From: Dyella acidiphila
GTDB lineage: Bacteria; Pseudomonadota; Gammaproteobacteria; Xanthomonadales; Rhodanobacteraceae
Direction of reading: 5' to 3'
Length of the DNA stretch: 64,000 nt
Assembly: GCF_014863405.1 (NCBI RefSeq)
Contig: NZ_JACZZA010000014.1
Location: 1 to 64,000, forward strand
Position numbers and translations under genes: made by a program. This document shows, in pieces, positions 45,628-54,309 of this stretch; positions within the stretch are counted from its first letter, which is position 1, and every line of letters starts with the position of its first letter. Under the pieces are notes generated by a model that saw only the letters and a program-made list of their open reading frames with translations, had not been told where the DNA came from and did no database searches.

Positions 45628-46494
45628 ATGTGCACACATAGAGGCCATTCACGCATGAGCTTTCGACAGGTTCTGGTGGGTATCCGTAAGCGTTGGGTGG
45701 GCATACTCATATGGGTATGCGCTTCCTGCGTCCTGTTGTTGTTTCCTATCTCGATAAGAACGGTTCAAAACGCAAGGGCGCTAGAAGACTCCGGACAGGT
45801 AACAATTGTCCAGGCCGATGTGCGGCAGACGCGGATATTGAGGAGCTTTGAAGTTCAATATGTCTTTGATGTCGGCTCGCACACCTATAGTCGCGAGGAT
45901 GAATTTGGACGAACAAACTTGTGGTCCGAGGTGAGTCAGGCTGACTGGAGCGCGATTCAAAACGGCAAAACTACTCTTGCGGTGAAATACCTTGTTAAAG
46001 ATCCAAGAATCAATAGACCCTTCATAAGTGGTCGCCCTGGCGGCCTTCGAAGCGACATCGCCGACGCATACTCAAGTGTCGTTATGAGTTGTCTGCTAGC
46101 CGTAATCTGGATATGTTGCGGGGTTGGACTTTTGCGCAGTGTTATATGGGATCGTCCTTGGACCAACCGATCTCAGCAGGCGGAAGGATCAAGGCATGAA
46201 AAGGAGTTTGCGCGTTGGGGAAATGTCCGCAAAAAGGGGTTATTTCGATATGTACTGATGGCGGGTGTTCTGGCATGGGGTATGCCCATGTTTTGCGTCA
46301 TGACTTATCTAGTACCGCATCCGAAGCTATCCGTGCTGCAGAACGCGATGCTTTGGTCGACAGCTGGCGCCGGATACGGCTTACTGATGTGGTTTCTACA
46401 GGAACGCCGTTACCGCAAAGGTGCGGCAACAAGAGCCGCCGCTCCTGCGCAGCCCTCTCCGCTTAGTGAAAATTCAATTTGGAAGGATTATTAA
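45628..46494 (+). CDS. DUF3592-like membrane protein
   Basis: A 288-residue protein (279 from the internal ATG at 45655). One N-terminal helix (GILIWVCASCVLLLFPISI), a beta-rich exported loop (VQADVRQTRILRSFEVQYVF, LAVKYLVKDP) of the DUF3592 kind, and a second helix (VVMSCLLAVIWICCGVGLLR) are followed by two further helices. The function is unknown. Composition is more AT-rich than the core genes. It is flanked on both sides by dispersed repeat copies. Confidence 0.62.
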   Translation: MCTHRGHSRMSFRQVLVGIRKRWVGILIWVCASCVLLLFPISIRTVQNARALEDSGQVTIVQADVRQTRILRSFEVQYVFDVGSHTYSREDEFGRTNLWSEVSQADWSAIQNGKTTLAVKYLVKDPRINRPFISGRPGGLRSDIADAYSSVVMSCLLAVIWICCGVGLLRSVIWDRPWTNRSQQAEGSRHEKEFARWGNVRKKGLFRYVLMAGVLAWGMPMFCVMTYLVPHPKLSVLQNAMLWSTAGAGYGLLMWFLQERRYRKGAATRAAAPAQPSPLSENSIWKDY

Positions 46495-46531
46495 CGGATT
46501 GTGCGACTAATGCCCAGATGAGCCGAGCGAT

Positions 46532-46555
46532 GTCCGCTTCCTACCCAAGGCGGAC
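46532..46555. repeat. Dispersed palindromic repeat, copy 3
   Basis: GTCCGCTTCCTACCCAAGGC then GGAC; the most diverged of the four copies, in the spacer before the next membrane-protein gene. Confidence 0.7.
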
Positions 46556-46599
46556 CAAACAGAAAAATGGCAGGGAGGAAGCATCATGGGGGATGCGCG

Positions 46600-47241
46600 A
46601 TGAGACGATCGAATTTGGGGGATACGCGAGTTGCTAGAAAGCTTGCGATGTTGGGAAAGTTGGATTTAAGGCCCGCTTACTTCGCCATGTTCTTCATGCT
46701 TGCGGCCAGCTTCTTGTCGAGCATGGCCTATGATCGCGCCGGAACAAGCGTGATTTTGTCGAAAATATCTGCGTTTGGCTCACAGCACATAGCTGGCGTA
46801 AGGGAGGCGGCGCGGCTTCCAGATGCAGCTGATTCCACGGCGTTCGTGATGACCATGCAGTGGCTGCTGGTGGTGATCTACCCAATCGTTTTTTTCGCTT
46901 TCCTATCACCCTTTTCCAAGGTTGTTAAAGTTGCCATCGACAAAGCAGTCAAGCGCGAGCAAGCGCTGCCGGAGGGCGACGATAAAAAGCAATTCGTGCG
47001 GGTGATCGTTTTGGTGCTTGGCCTAGTCGTGTTGCTCGGGGATCTGCATCTGATCAATATTCCCACGTTCCTTAACGGCGGCCTTTTTGTCATGGGGGCC
47101 GATTCGCCTCAATTGCTTCATGCCCTCCATTCCAAGCTGAGAATGCCGGCATTCGCTTGGTTGATTTCGTTCGCAACTTTCATGTTTTATTGGAGTTGGT
47201 TGCATTTGGTCGTTAATGTAAAGATCGTTTTTAACCTTTGA
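46600..47241 (+). CDS. Hypothetical membrane protein
   Basis: A protein of about 213 residues with four hydrophobic segments (YFAMFFMLAASFLSSMAY, WLLVVIYPIVFFAFLSPF, VIVLVLGLVVLLGDLHL, AWLISFATFMFYWSWLHLVV). The 60-residue loop between the first two carries no recognisable motif. I know no family. The ATG at 46600 has a GGGGGA stretch upstream; an ATG at 46567 is also possible. Its composition resembles that of its AT-richer neighbours. Confidence 0.6.
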   Translation: MRRSNLGDTRVARKLAMLGKLDLRPAYFAMFFMLAASFLSSMAYDRAGTSVILSKISAFGSQHIAGVREAARLPDAADSTAFVMTMQWLLVVIYPIVFFAFLSPFSKVVKVAIDKAVKREQALPEGDDKKQFVRVIVLVLGLVVLLGDLHLINIPTFLNGGLFVMGADSPQLLHALHSKLRMPAFAWLISFATFMFYWSWLHLVVNVKIVFNL

Positions 47242-47250
47242 CTGTCCCAT

Positions 47251-47273
47251 GTCTGCTTTCGACCCGAAGCGGA
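47251..47273. repeat. Dispersed palindromic repeat, copy 4
   Basis: GTCTGCTTTCGACCCGAAGC then GGA. It matches the best-known form of this repeat, often mistranslated as MSAFDPKRT at the start of spurious proteins. Confidence 0.75.
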
Positions 47274-47333
47274 TAGTTCGAAAAGTTTAAAAATTGGTCG
47301 ATTTGAGGGCAGCACACAACGGGGGCGGCGACA

Positions 47334-47678
47334 ATGGAAATGCCAGCTAAGGTTTATGAGGAAGTTGTTACCCTTTCGTCTGAGGGTGACATGCTTGCCG
47401 ACTGTGGCGAGTTCTTGAATGCAATAGGCAAGTACAACGAAGCATGGAAACTAATTCCCGAACCCAAAGCGACCTGGGAGGCGAGCACGTGGCTCCTGGC
47501 GGCAATTGGCGATGCTTGCTTCTTATCTGGAAAATTCAAGAGTGGGAGGGACGCCGTCACTTTTGCTCTCAATTGTCCGGGCGGATTAGGCAATCCCTTT
47601 ATCCATCTCCGATTGGGTCAGTGTGAACTGGAACTGGGCAACGCTGATGCAGCGATTGAGCGAAGGCCAGCACCATGA
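47334..47678 (+). pseudogene. TPR-like protein gene, 3'-truncated
   Basis: A 114-residue product. Its body (SEGDMLADCGEFLNAIGKYN, EAWKLIPEPKATWEASTWLL, NPFIHLRLGQCELELGNADA) matches a TPR-like family whose members, as I remember them, run on for about 30 more residues after ELGN (an LxxAYMGAG...DPKY tail). Here the frame leaves the family sequence at about 47650 and ends in RPAP. The same point truncates the convergent gene at 47599-47982, so a deletion or recombination joint is likely. Confidence 0.6.
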
Positions 47679-47982
47679 CCACGGCGAGTGCGAACCACCA
47701 GAAATCCGCGCGAGTGGTAATTCCGGTGAACTCCAGGCCACGCAGAACGCCCTCGCGCATGGCCTTGATTGGCTGGCTGGGAGTCGACTCGCCCATCAGC
47801 AGGCTCTCGGCCGATACCTCGAAGACGGCGGCCAGTGCCCGCAGGGACTCCGTCGAGACCTTTGCGCCTGATTCGAGGCGCTGGATGGTCCGCAGGTTCA
47901 GGCCACTGAGCTTGGCCAATTGTTCCTGCGACCACTGGCGGGCGGCGCGCAGCTCTCGAAGTCGGATGCTGTTGATGTGCAT
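47599..47982 (-). pseudogene. XRE-type regulator with DUF805-like membrane domain, truncated
   Basis: A 127-residue product. The helix-turn-helix reads LRELRAARQWSQEQLAKLSG, then LNLRTIQRLESGAKVSTESL. A linker leads to TRADFWWFALAVVMVLAFAQ, the opening of a DUF805-like helical membrane domain that normally continues through further helices and a RLRDxGxSxWW motif. Here it breaks off after about one helix and ends in unrelated sequence overlapping the truncated TPR gene. Both genes thus lost their 3' ends at one joint near 47650. DNA binding may persist but the membrane sensor is lost. Confidence 0.6.
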
Positions 47983-48485
47983 TGGGGCTCCTCGGCGACA
48001 GATGTCCAGACCTCGCCATCATCCTCCCTGCGACTGCCCATCGTGACGACAGTAGCCCGGCATGGGTATGACACGAGCACGACTACCCGCTGTTGGGCCG
48101 CACCAGGAGCATGCCCGATCGGCGTCCCCCTTGAAGGACTGCCATTGGCCGGCTTTTGGCTGGTGAGCTCCAGCGGATCAAAGTGACGGAGTGCAGAGGG
48201 TGATCGGATTCCGCAACTTAGTGCTCTGGTCAGCATCAGCGAGCTGGTCAGGAGTTACCGGAATGATGGTCAGCCATTGCCGGAATCTGCAGCTGCTCAC
48301 CTATATGGCGCCACCACGTTCTCTTATAGGCGGATTCCTACACAACGCAATGACCCTCTCTTGTATGCACCTCGATACACACCCTGGTGCACTGGCCGGA
48401 TGCTTAAGTTGGACCCGCCAGCATTCAGGCAGCGCTAGCCATCCGCAAGCAATGATCTAGCCGTCCTAGGCCATTGAGAAACTTT
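47983..48485. other. Intergenic region with operator-like palindrome
   Basis: About 500 bp without a supported gene. It holds the XRE gene promoter on the left and, at 48325-48342, a palindrome matching that at 40216-40233. Confidence 0.45.
48325..48342. promoter_or_regulatory. Operator-like palindrome TATAGGCGGATTCCTACA
   Basis: It differs from the copy at 40216-40233 at two positions and lies about 145 bp upstream of the exported-protein gene at 48486. Confidence 0.4.
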
Positions 48486-49058
48486 GTGCGGAAACTACTT
48501 TGCTTCGCGATCTTGGCAGCTGCACCCTTCACCGCTTCCGTGGCGCAGGACCAGCCTCCCCAGCACGAACATGGAGATCAGCGGCAGCACACGCCGGCGC
48601 ATCCGGAGCCTGGCCACGCTCCATATCGACCAGGAGAGTATGGCCACGGGCCAGTACCCGGTGCGGCTTATCCGCATGATCCCGGGGCCCCTGGCGCGTA
48701 TGTCCACAGGTCCGCCAATTTCCATCACTTCGAAGGTCGCGATTTCGCGCATTTCTCTCCCGCAGACCAAGCTATGTGGCGGGGCGGCGGGTGGCGCCAC
48801 GAGTACCGTGACGGACGGTTGGGATGGTGGTGGTTTGCGGGCGGTGCTTGGTATTTCTACGACCAACCGATCTACCCCTATCCGGCTTATGTTTCCGACG
48901 TCTACTACGAGGAGCCCGTGGACCAAGGGCAACCCGTTGAAGAGGAAGACACCGCGGCACCACCACCGTCTGGGAACGTCTACTACTACTGCCCTGGCGT
49001 CGGTTACTACCCGCAAGTAGCAACCTGCCCGGTTCCATTCCAAATCGTAACCAACTGA
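48486..49058 (+). CDS. Exported His/Pro/Tyr-rich protein
   Basis: A protein of about 190 residues. Starting at GTG 48486 gives a clean signal peptide (VRKLLCFAILAAAPFTASVA); a TTG four codons upstream is also in frame, and no ATG is available. The mature part is rich in His, Pro, Tyr and Gly (HTPAHPEPGHAPYRPGEYGH), then has LGWWWFAGGAWYFYDQPIYP and ends VYYYCPGVGYYPQVATCPVP. This tryptophan/tyrosine layout with a late Cys pair is common in YXWGXW-like exported proteins. The function is unknown. Confidence 0.7.
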   Translation: MRKLLCFAILAAAPFTASVAQDQPPQHEHGDQRQHTPAHPEPGHAPYRPGEYGHGPVPGAAYPHDPGAPGAYVHRSANFHHFEGRDFAHFSPADQAMWRGGGWRHEYRDGRLGWWWFAGGAWYFYDQPIYPYPAYVSDVYYEEPVDQGQPVEEEDTAAPPPSGNVYYYCPGVGYYPQVATCPVPFQIVTN

Positions 49059-49277
49059 TCGCGTTGGGTGATGCTAGGGTTCGGGCGAGCGAACACCGGC
49101 TTAGGCTTCGGTGCATTACTGGGGATGCACCGAATGTTCCGAAATTAGCTTGCCGTAAATTGTGATCAGCGTCGATGTAGCACACGAAGCGGGCGCATTG
49201 ATGTGCGTTGTGTTGCTGCGTCCGGGGAAGGGCTGCGCAGCTAAGTGCCTGCTCAGCCCTTTTTCATCGTCTGCGAT

Positions 49278-49634
49278 TTATTCCGGAGGATTGTTGCTTG
49301 TTGAACACGTCCCGTAGACCGAGGCAGTGCCGAGAACTTGGTCGCTACCACCCAGCGCAGTCACTGTAACGAGTACGGAGGGATGCCCGGTCGCGCCTGG
49401 GCATTCGAATTGGCACTGGTTCTGGTCGCTACAATTGGTCGGCGAGGAGACGGCGGCCGATGATGACGCTGACCAGTCCCAGTGGGCCGTGCCTACGGGA
49501 AGGTCGGAAACCGTGCAGATCCCTCCGCCACAGTGGAGGCTGATTCCTGACGACTGAGCAAAGACGGAAGGGGTATAGCCGAACATCCCTACCGCGCAAG
49601 CCGATGCAGCAAACAATCCGATGATTGCTTTCAT
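49278..49634 (-). CDS. Small exported cysteine-rich protein
   Basis: A 118-residue protein. A signal peptide (IIGLFAASACAVGMFGYTPS) ends near FAQ. The mature part has six cysteines (HCGGGICTVSD, NCSDQNQCQFECPG, YGTCSTS), suggesting disulphides and an immunoglobulin- or beta-type fold. AAGGAAGAG precedes the ATG at 49634. I recognise no family. Confidence 0.65.
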   Translation of the reverse strand: MKAIIGLFAASACAVGMFGYTPSVFAQSSGISLHCGGGICTVSDLPVGTAHWDWSASSSAAVSSPTNCSDQNQCQFECPGATGHPSVLVTVTALGGSDQVLGTASVYGTCSTSNNPPE

Positions 49635-49781
49635 AGCTCTCTTCCTTTTTGCTAGATAACGCGCACCTTCTGTGCACTGCCCACACAATGCAGGCTTTAC
49701 TAGTGTATGCGCCGTCTTTCCGTGGCCTCTATGCAAATAGTCACTTTCCCGCCGCCTGATTTGTGATGGTTATGTGAGCGA

Positions 49782-49940
49782 ATGCGCGGATATCTAACCC
49801 AGTTACTCGGCAATGCGGTGGTGGTCAACTGGCTGGCTGCTCACAATCCCGAATTTCTTCGTGAGTTTCAGAGCATCTCTTCCATGAATGACCTGCTGGT
49901 CAGTGCGGATAGGTCACATACCAAGGATGCACCGACTTGA
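49782..49940 (+). pseudogene. Remnant of a RepB/ParB-like partition protein C-terminus
   Basis: A 52-codon frame reads MRGYLTQLLGNAVVVNWLAA, then HNPEFLREFQSISSMNDLLV. This follows the C-terminal pattern I remember for plasmid RepB/ParB-type partition proteins (YL..LL.N..V..WLA...PE.L.EFQ.I). The nuclease or HTH parts of such proteins are absent and no ribosome binding site is evident. It lies 30 bp from the integrase stop codon, as expected for debris of an integrated element. Confidence 0.45.
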
Positions 49941-49967
49941 GGCAAAAGCCTGACACGAAGGGTCTGG

Positions 49968-51182
49968 TTAGAGCTGGGCCGTCTTTAGCGCTACAACCCT
50001 TCCGCCGACGCGCAGGCTGTCCAAATAATCGGCCCAGCCTTGCATCATCTTCTTGCGCTCTGCCAAATATTGGGCCCGGTTGTAAGCAGCGCGGACCTTG
50101 TTTCTCTCGGCATGGGCTAGCTGGCGCTCGATGACATCCGCGGACCAGCCCATTTCGTTGAGTCGGGTGGAGGCCATGGCCCGGAAGCCGTGGCCGGTCA
50201 TGGTGTCTTTGTCGAAGCCCATGCGCCTCAGCGCGGCGTTGACTGCGGCCTCAGACATCGGGCGCTGCCGGCTGCGCTCTCCCGGGAAGACGTACCGACC
50301 ACGCCCAGTCAGCGGCTGCAGCTCTTGGAGGGCGACCACAGCCTGGGTGGGGAGGGGGACGATGTGGAGTTCGCGCATCTTCATCTTGCTGGCGGGGATG
50401 CGCCACTGGCCAGCGTCTAGGTCAAACTCCGCCCACTCCGCTTGCCGCAGCTCTCCAGGGCGAACGAATAGCAGAGGCGCCAGCTTCAGGGCGGTGCGCA
50501 CCACCAGACCGCCGGTGTAGCCCTCGATGGCGCGCAGCAGCTCGCCTACCCTGGCCGGGCCCGTGATTGCCGCGCGGTGTTTGACCTTCGCCGGCGTGAG
50601 GGCGCCCCGTAGGTCAGCCGTAGGATCGTGCCGGGCGCGGCCGGTGGCGATCGCATAGCGAAAGATCTGCCCGCACCGCTGCTTTGTGCGGTGGGCAGTC
50701 TCGTGAGCGCCGCGCTCCTCGATCCGCTGCAGGAGCTTGAGCATCTCCGGAGCGTCAATCTCGGAAATAGGGCGATTGCCGATCCATGGATTGACTAGGC
50801 TATCGAAGGTCCATCGCGCCTTCTCCAATGTCGCGGGGGACATGTTCTGCTGCTTCGCCAGCCATTCTTCGGCGATCGCACCAAAGGTGTTTGCAGTGGC
50901 TTCAGCATTTGCAACTTTCTCCTGGCGCTTCACCTGCCCAGGGTCTGTGCCGTCGCGGAGAAGGGCGCGGGCTTCATCACGACGCTTGCGAGCTTCAGCC
51001 AGACTAACTTCGGGAAACACGCCCAGCGCCAGCAATTTCTCCTTGCCGCTATGGCGGTACTTCATTCGCCAGTAGCGCCCCGATTCGGTCACATGCAAAT
51101 ACAAACCACCACCGTCGAAGTGCTTGCCGAGTGGCGCGGACTTGACCTTGAGCACGGTGAGTTTGCCAGTGTCAGCAGCCAT
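49968..51182 (-). CDS. P4-type tyrosine integrase
   Basis: A 404-residue site-specific recombinase. The N-terminal DUF4102-like arm-binding domain (GKHFDGGGLYLHVTESGRYW, ALGVFPEVSLAEARKRRDEA) is followed by a SAM-like core-binding domain and the catalytic domain: first arginine in LFVRPGELRQAEW, box II HGFRAMASTRLNEMGW, and the nucleophilic tyrosine in VRAAYNRAQYL. The start at 51182 has GAGGACA upstream; the longer frame is not needed. It lies beside the 3' end of tRNA-Thr, its likely attachment site. The rest of the element seems decayed. Confidence 0.9.
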   Translation of the reverse strand: MAADTGKLTVLKVKSAPLGKHFDGGGLYLHVTESGRYWRMKYRHSGKEKLLALGVFPEVSLAEARKRRDEARALLRDGTDPGQVKRQEKVANAEATANTFGAIAEEWLAKQQNMSPATLEKARWTFDSLVNPWIGNRPISEIDAPEMLKLLQRIEERGAHETAHRTKQRCGQIFRYAIATGRARHDPTADLRGALTPAKVKHRAAITGPARVGELLRAIEGYTGGLVVRTALKLAPLLFVRPGELRQAEWAEFDLDAGQWRIPASKMKMRELHIVPLPTQAVVALQELQPLTGRGRYVFPGERSRQRPMSEAAVNAALRRMGFDKDTMTGHGFRAMASTRLNEMGWSADVIERQLAHAERNKVRAAYNRAQYLAERKKMMQGWADYLDSLRVGGRVVALKTAQL

Positions 51183-51386
51183 CGCTGTGTCCTCTTTTGA
51201 AACGCTAGTGAAACAATCGAGCGAGGACGCGCGAGCAGGTATGCGTGACCCCCGGCAGCGATCAAGGACGCTGAAAGTCAATTGGGGGTATATGGGGCAT
51301 AGTGGATGCCCCTGGTTGAAAACTACCCCCGAATCTACCCCCAGAAGGAGCCGGATCGGGTTGGACGGCGTCGGACGATATGGTAC

Positions 51387-51413
51387 AAAAAAACCCGCCA
51401 AGCGGCGGGTTTT
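51387..51413 (-). terminator. Terminator of the tRNA-Thr transcript
   Basis: On the minus strand AACCCGCC/GGCGGGTT with a 4-nt loop is followed by TTTTTTT, about 45 bp after the tRNA end. Confidence 0.85.
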
Positions 51414-51456
51414 AAGGGGTTTGTCGAACGCCGTTGGACTGGGTTGGACGAGTATC

Positions 51457-51532
51457 TGGTGCCGGAAATAGGAATCGAACCTACGACCTACGCATTACGA
51501 ATGCGCCGCTCTACCAACTGAGCTATTCCGGC
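51457..51532 (-). tRNA. tRNA-Thr (anticodon CGT)
   Basis: A 76-nt cloverleaf on the minus strand with encoded CCA. The acceptor GCCGGAA pairs with TTCCGGC. The anticodon stem GCGCA/TGCGT encloses TTCGTAA, giving CGT. The T arm holds GTTCGATTC. Its 3' end faces the integrase gene. I found no direct repeat of its 3' end elsewhere in the window, so the second attachment site is not located. Confidence 0.96.
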
Positions 51533-51733
51533 GGAGCCGCATAGTCTAAGGGGGCTTCCTTTGGGCTGCAAGCCGCCCGGCGCTGACTCGGCCATCGGAA
51601 TGCGCCTATGGGCGCACGGCCGGCGGCACGGCAAGGAAAAGAGCGCCTGCCGTACCCCGCGGCGGGGCTTGGGACGACTTACGCCGGGCCGCGGCCGGAA
51701 CAAAGTAGCGGCTTGGATAACGGGGAGTCGCTC

Positions 51734-52261
51734 ATGCCGGATCGGTCATCTCAGTGCGGTGTCAGCCTGATCGAGGTGCTGGTCGCCATGCTGGTGCTCA
51801 GCGTGGGGCTGATGGGTGCCGGTGGGATGCTGGCGATGTCGGCGCGGTCTACGCATTCGGCGTATCTGCGCAGCCAGGTGACCTTGCTGGCGCAGGGTAT
51901 GGCGGATCGGATGCAGGCCAATCCGCTTGCGGTATGGAGCGGCGACTACGACGGTGTGTATCCCGGTGCGGCGCTGCGGGATTGCGCGACCGGCTGTACG
52001 CCCAATCAGTTGGCTGCGTATGACAAGGGTGCCTGGAGCAGCCAGCTGGCTGCCTTGCTCACTGCGGATACGCGGGCGAGCATTGCCTGTAACAGCAGCG
52101 GTCTCGCTTATTTGCCCACGGCGGAGCAGCTGGCCTTGCGGCCGCCCTTCGGCGGAAGCTGCCGCATGACGGTTCGCTGGATCGAGCAAGGTATCGGTGC
52201 CTTGGGTTTCGCCGATGGCGGCCATGCACGGCAGACGTTTGCCTGGGAGTTCCAGCCGTGA
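51734..52261 (+). CDS. pilV: Type IV pilus minor pilin PilV
   Basis: A 175-residue prepilin. The class III leader ends at the prepilin peptidase site CG/VSLIEVLVAMLVLSVGLMG, with the conserved Glu at +5. A C-terminal domain with two Cys pairs (LRDCATGCTPNQ, SIACNSS) follows. Together with PilW, PilX and PilE it primes pilus assembly and carries PilY1 to the tip. The start at 51734 has GGGGAG about 7 bp upstream. It is first in the pilV-W-X-Y1-E operon; no fimT/fimU precedes it. Confidence 0.9.
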   Translation: MPDRSSQCGVSLIEVLVAMLVLSVGLMGAGGMLAMSARSTHSAYLRSQVTLLAQGMADRMQANPLAVWSGDYDGVYPGAALRDCATGCTPNQLAAYDKGAWSSQLAALLTADTRASIACNSSGLAYLPTAEQLALRPPFGGSCRMTVRWIEQGIGALGFADGGHARQTFAWEFQP

Positions 52262-53604
52262 GCGGCGGTCTGACGCGTCCGCACGGCATCTCGCTGATCG
52301 AGCTGATGATTGCGATGGCGCTGGGGCTGCTAGTGAGCGCGGGCGTGGTGGTCGTGTTCACCGCCACCGCACAAAGTCGCTCGGTGCAGCAGCAATTGGT
52401 GCGCCTGCAGGAAGAGGGCCGATTCGCCATGGCGCAGATCCGGGATGATCTGTTGATGAGCGGCGGCCAGTATTGCGCCGGCTCGGGCGGTGCTGCGCGA
52501 TGGGGGGCGGCGGGGTTTTATCTGGATGCGCCCCGTGCACCCACGGTGTATGCCAGCGATCCCGCTGCGCTGATGGGGGCCATGAGCGATGTCACCACGT
52601 CCTGGGGCAGCCCGTATCCGCCGGCACCGGCCGAGCCTTATTCGGTGCCGGCGTTCCTCACCATGCGCGGCTACGATTGTTCTGCCAGCCAGTGCAAGCC
52701 GCTCGATCCCAGCAGCAAGCGCAGTGCGCAGGGCTTCGGCATTCCGGCGATGGGCAAGGCAGTAGATAGCCGTGTCATTGGCGCATCGGTGTTGACGGTG
52801 CGCTATCTCGATCCGTCCGCTGGCTGGACGCTTGCTGCTGACGGCAGTGGCTTGGCGGTGAATGCGGATGGTTCGCTGTCGATCGATCTGGGCATGGCAT
52901 CCGGCGCGGAATCCAAGGTTTTCCCGGTGGGCGATCCGTTGGCCATGCTGGCCGACTGCAATACGGCACAGATCTTTGCGGTAACCGGGCAGGGCAGCAG
53001 TCGGCTGGCATCTACCGGCGGCAATTTCATCCAGCCGGCCATGCCGCACAGCATGGCAGCGCCCAAGCTGTTCGATCCCAGCCGCGACTGGCGCACCGTT
53101 ACCTATTTTCTCAAGGTGGTGGATAGCGGCGATGGCCAGGGGCATACCACCGGTGCGCTGATCCGGCGCATCAATGGCGGCGATACTGCGGTACACGGCG
53201 GTTCTTCCGAAGAAGTGGCACGCGGTGTGGAGCGGCTGGATTTCAAATACGGCGTGCAGCTGGGCGATGGCCGCATTCGCTATTACAGCGCCGAGCAGGT
53301 CGACAACAGCACCAGCGTCGATTGCCCTGCGTTGCCGCTGCCTCTTCGCGGCAGTGACGATCACGGTTGTCTATGGCGTTCGGTGAGCCTGATCGAGATC
53401 GATCTGTTGATGGATGGCCAGCAGCCCTTGCCTACGCTGACATCGGATGAGCTGGCCTACACCTATGCGAGCGATGGTTTGTTCACGCCGGCCGCCCCCG
53501 ATGCTGCCGGGCGCAAGGTGACACCAGTGCAGCAGGGTTTTCCACTGCCACTGCTGCGGCGCGAGTTCACCACCGTGGTGGCCTTGCGCAATTTCAATCC
53601 TTGA
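52258..53604 (+). CDS. pilW: Type IV pilus assembly protein PilW
   Basis: A 448-residue minor pilin. The prepilin site is HG/ISLIELMIAMALGLLVSAG, followed by VQQQLVRLQEEGRFAMAQIR, typical of PilW. A large C-terminal domain carries several cysteines. GTG at 52258 overlaps the pilV stop (GTGA), which indicates translational coupling. It is longer than many PilW proteins because of loops in the central region. Confidence 0.9.
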   Translation: MSGGLTRPHGISLIELMIAMALGLLVSAGVVVVFTATAQSRSVQQQLVRLQEEGRFAMAQIRDDLLMSGGQYCAGSGGAARWGAAGFYLDAPRAPTVYASDPAALMGAMSDVTTSWGSPYPPAPAEPYSVPAFLTMRGYDCSASQCKPLDPSSKRSAQGFGIPAMGKAVDSRVIGASVLTVRYLDPSAGWTLAADGSGLAVNADGSLSIDLGMASGAESKVFPVGDPLAMLADCNTAQIFAVTGQGSSRLASTGGNFIQPAMPHSMAAPKLFDPSRDWRTVTYFLKVVDSGDGQGHTTGALIRRINGGDTAVHGGSSEEVARGVERLDFKYGVQLGDGRIRYYSAEQVDNSTSVDCPALPLPLRGSDDHGCLWRSVSLIEIDLLMDGQQPLPTLTSDELAYTYASDGLFTPAAPDAAGRKVTPVQQGFPLPLLRREFTTVVALRNFNP

Positions 53605-53634
53605 ATGCGGCCGATGAGCGGCAAGGAAACGACC

Positions 53635-54300
53635 ATGCTTTTACACCGTAACAGGCTCTGTCCATCGGGAGCGGCATGCAATGTGCAGCGTGGCTTTGCG
53701 CTGCTCACTGCGCTGGTCTTTCTACTGCTGATCACGATGCTGGCCCTCAGCATGTCGCAGCATGCCCTATTGCAGCAGCGCATGGCCGGCAGCCTGCGTC
53801 ATGCGCAGCAGGCACGCCTGAGTGCAGAGACTGCATTGCGAGGCGCGGAGTACAAGATCTGGTCGACGGCCAGTCAGGCCGGCCTGCGCTTGCATTGCCA
53901 GGAAGCAAGCATTTCGCCGGATGACGGGTGCGTGGTGTATCGGTCATCCAGCGCGCTCTACGCAGCCCATGGTGCGGTCACCCAGTTCATGCGTGCGACT
54001 GGCCGCTTAGCGGGTATCGGCAAAACGTATACCGGCGCTCAGCGGCACGGCTACACGCGCGACAGCTGGGAGCCCTCGGCCGCACTGGCTGAAAATCCGG
54101 CTTATCTCATCGAGGATCTCGGCAGCGAACAGCCGCCTAGTGCCGGCGGCTTGCGCGAAACGGGCAACACCGGCCCCGACAGCGGCATGAGCGGCCAGCC
54201 GGATATGCACATCTATCGCATAACGGCACGCGGCACCGGCGGCCATCCGGATGTGGTGCGCGTGGTGCAGAGCACGTTCAATGCGCCGGCCGCGCCGTGA
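53635..54300 (+). CDS. pilX: Type IV pilus assembly protein PilX
   Basis: A protein of about 221 residues. The N-terminal helix RGFALLTALVFLLLITMLAL then SMSQHALLQQRMAG is the PilX pattern, lacking the usual Glu5. The start at 53635 has AAGGAA 6 bp upstream; an ATG directly after the pilW stop (53605) is also in frame. The C-terminal part (HIYRITARGTGGHPDVVRVV) matches the conserved PilX end. Confidence 0.88.
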   Translation: MLLHRNRLCPSGAACNVQRGFALLTALVFLLLITMLALSMSQHALLQQRMAGSLRHAQQARLSAETALRGAEYKIWSTASQAGLRLHCQEASISPDDGCVVYRSSSALYAAHGAVTQFMRATGRLAGIGKTYTGAQRHGYTRDSWEPSAALAENPAYLIEDLGSEQPPSAGGLRETGNTGPDSGMSGQPDMHIYRITARGTGGHPDVVRVVQSTFNAPAAP

Positions 54301-54309
54301 GCCACGATC

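Noticed and set aside
45015-47273. Integron cassette array with attC sites
   Set aside because: The repeats lack GTTRRRY-type core sites and the paired L/R boxes, and no intI is present.
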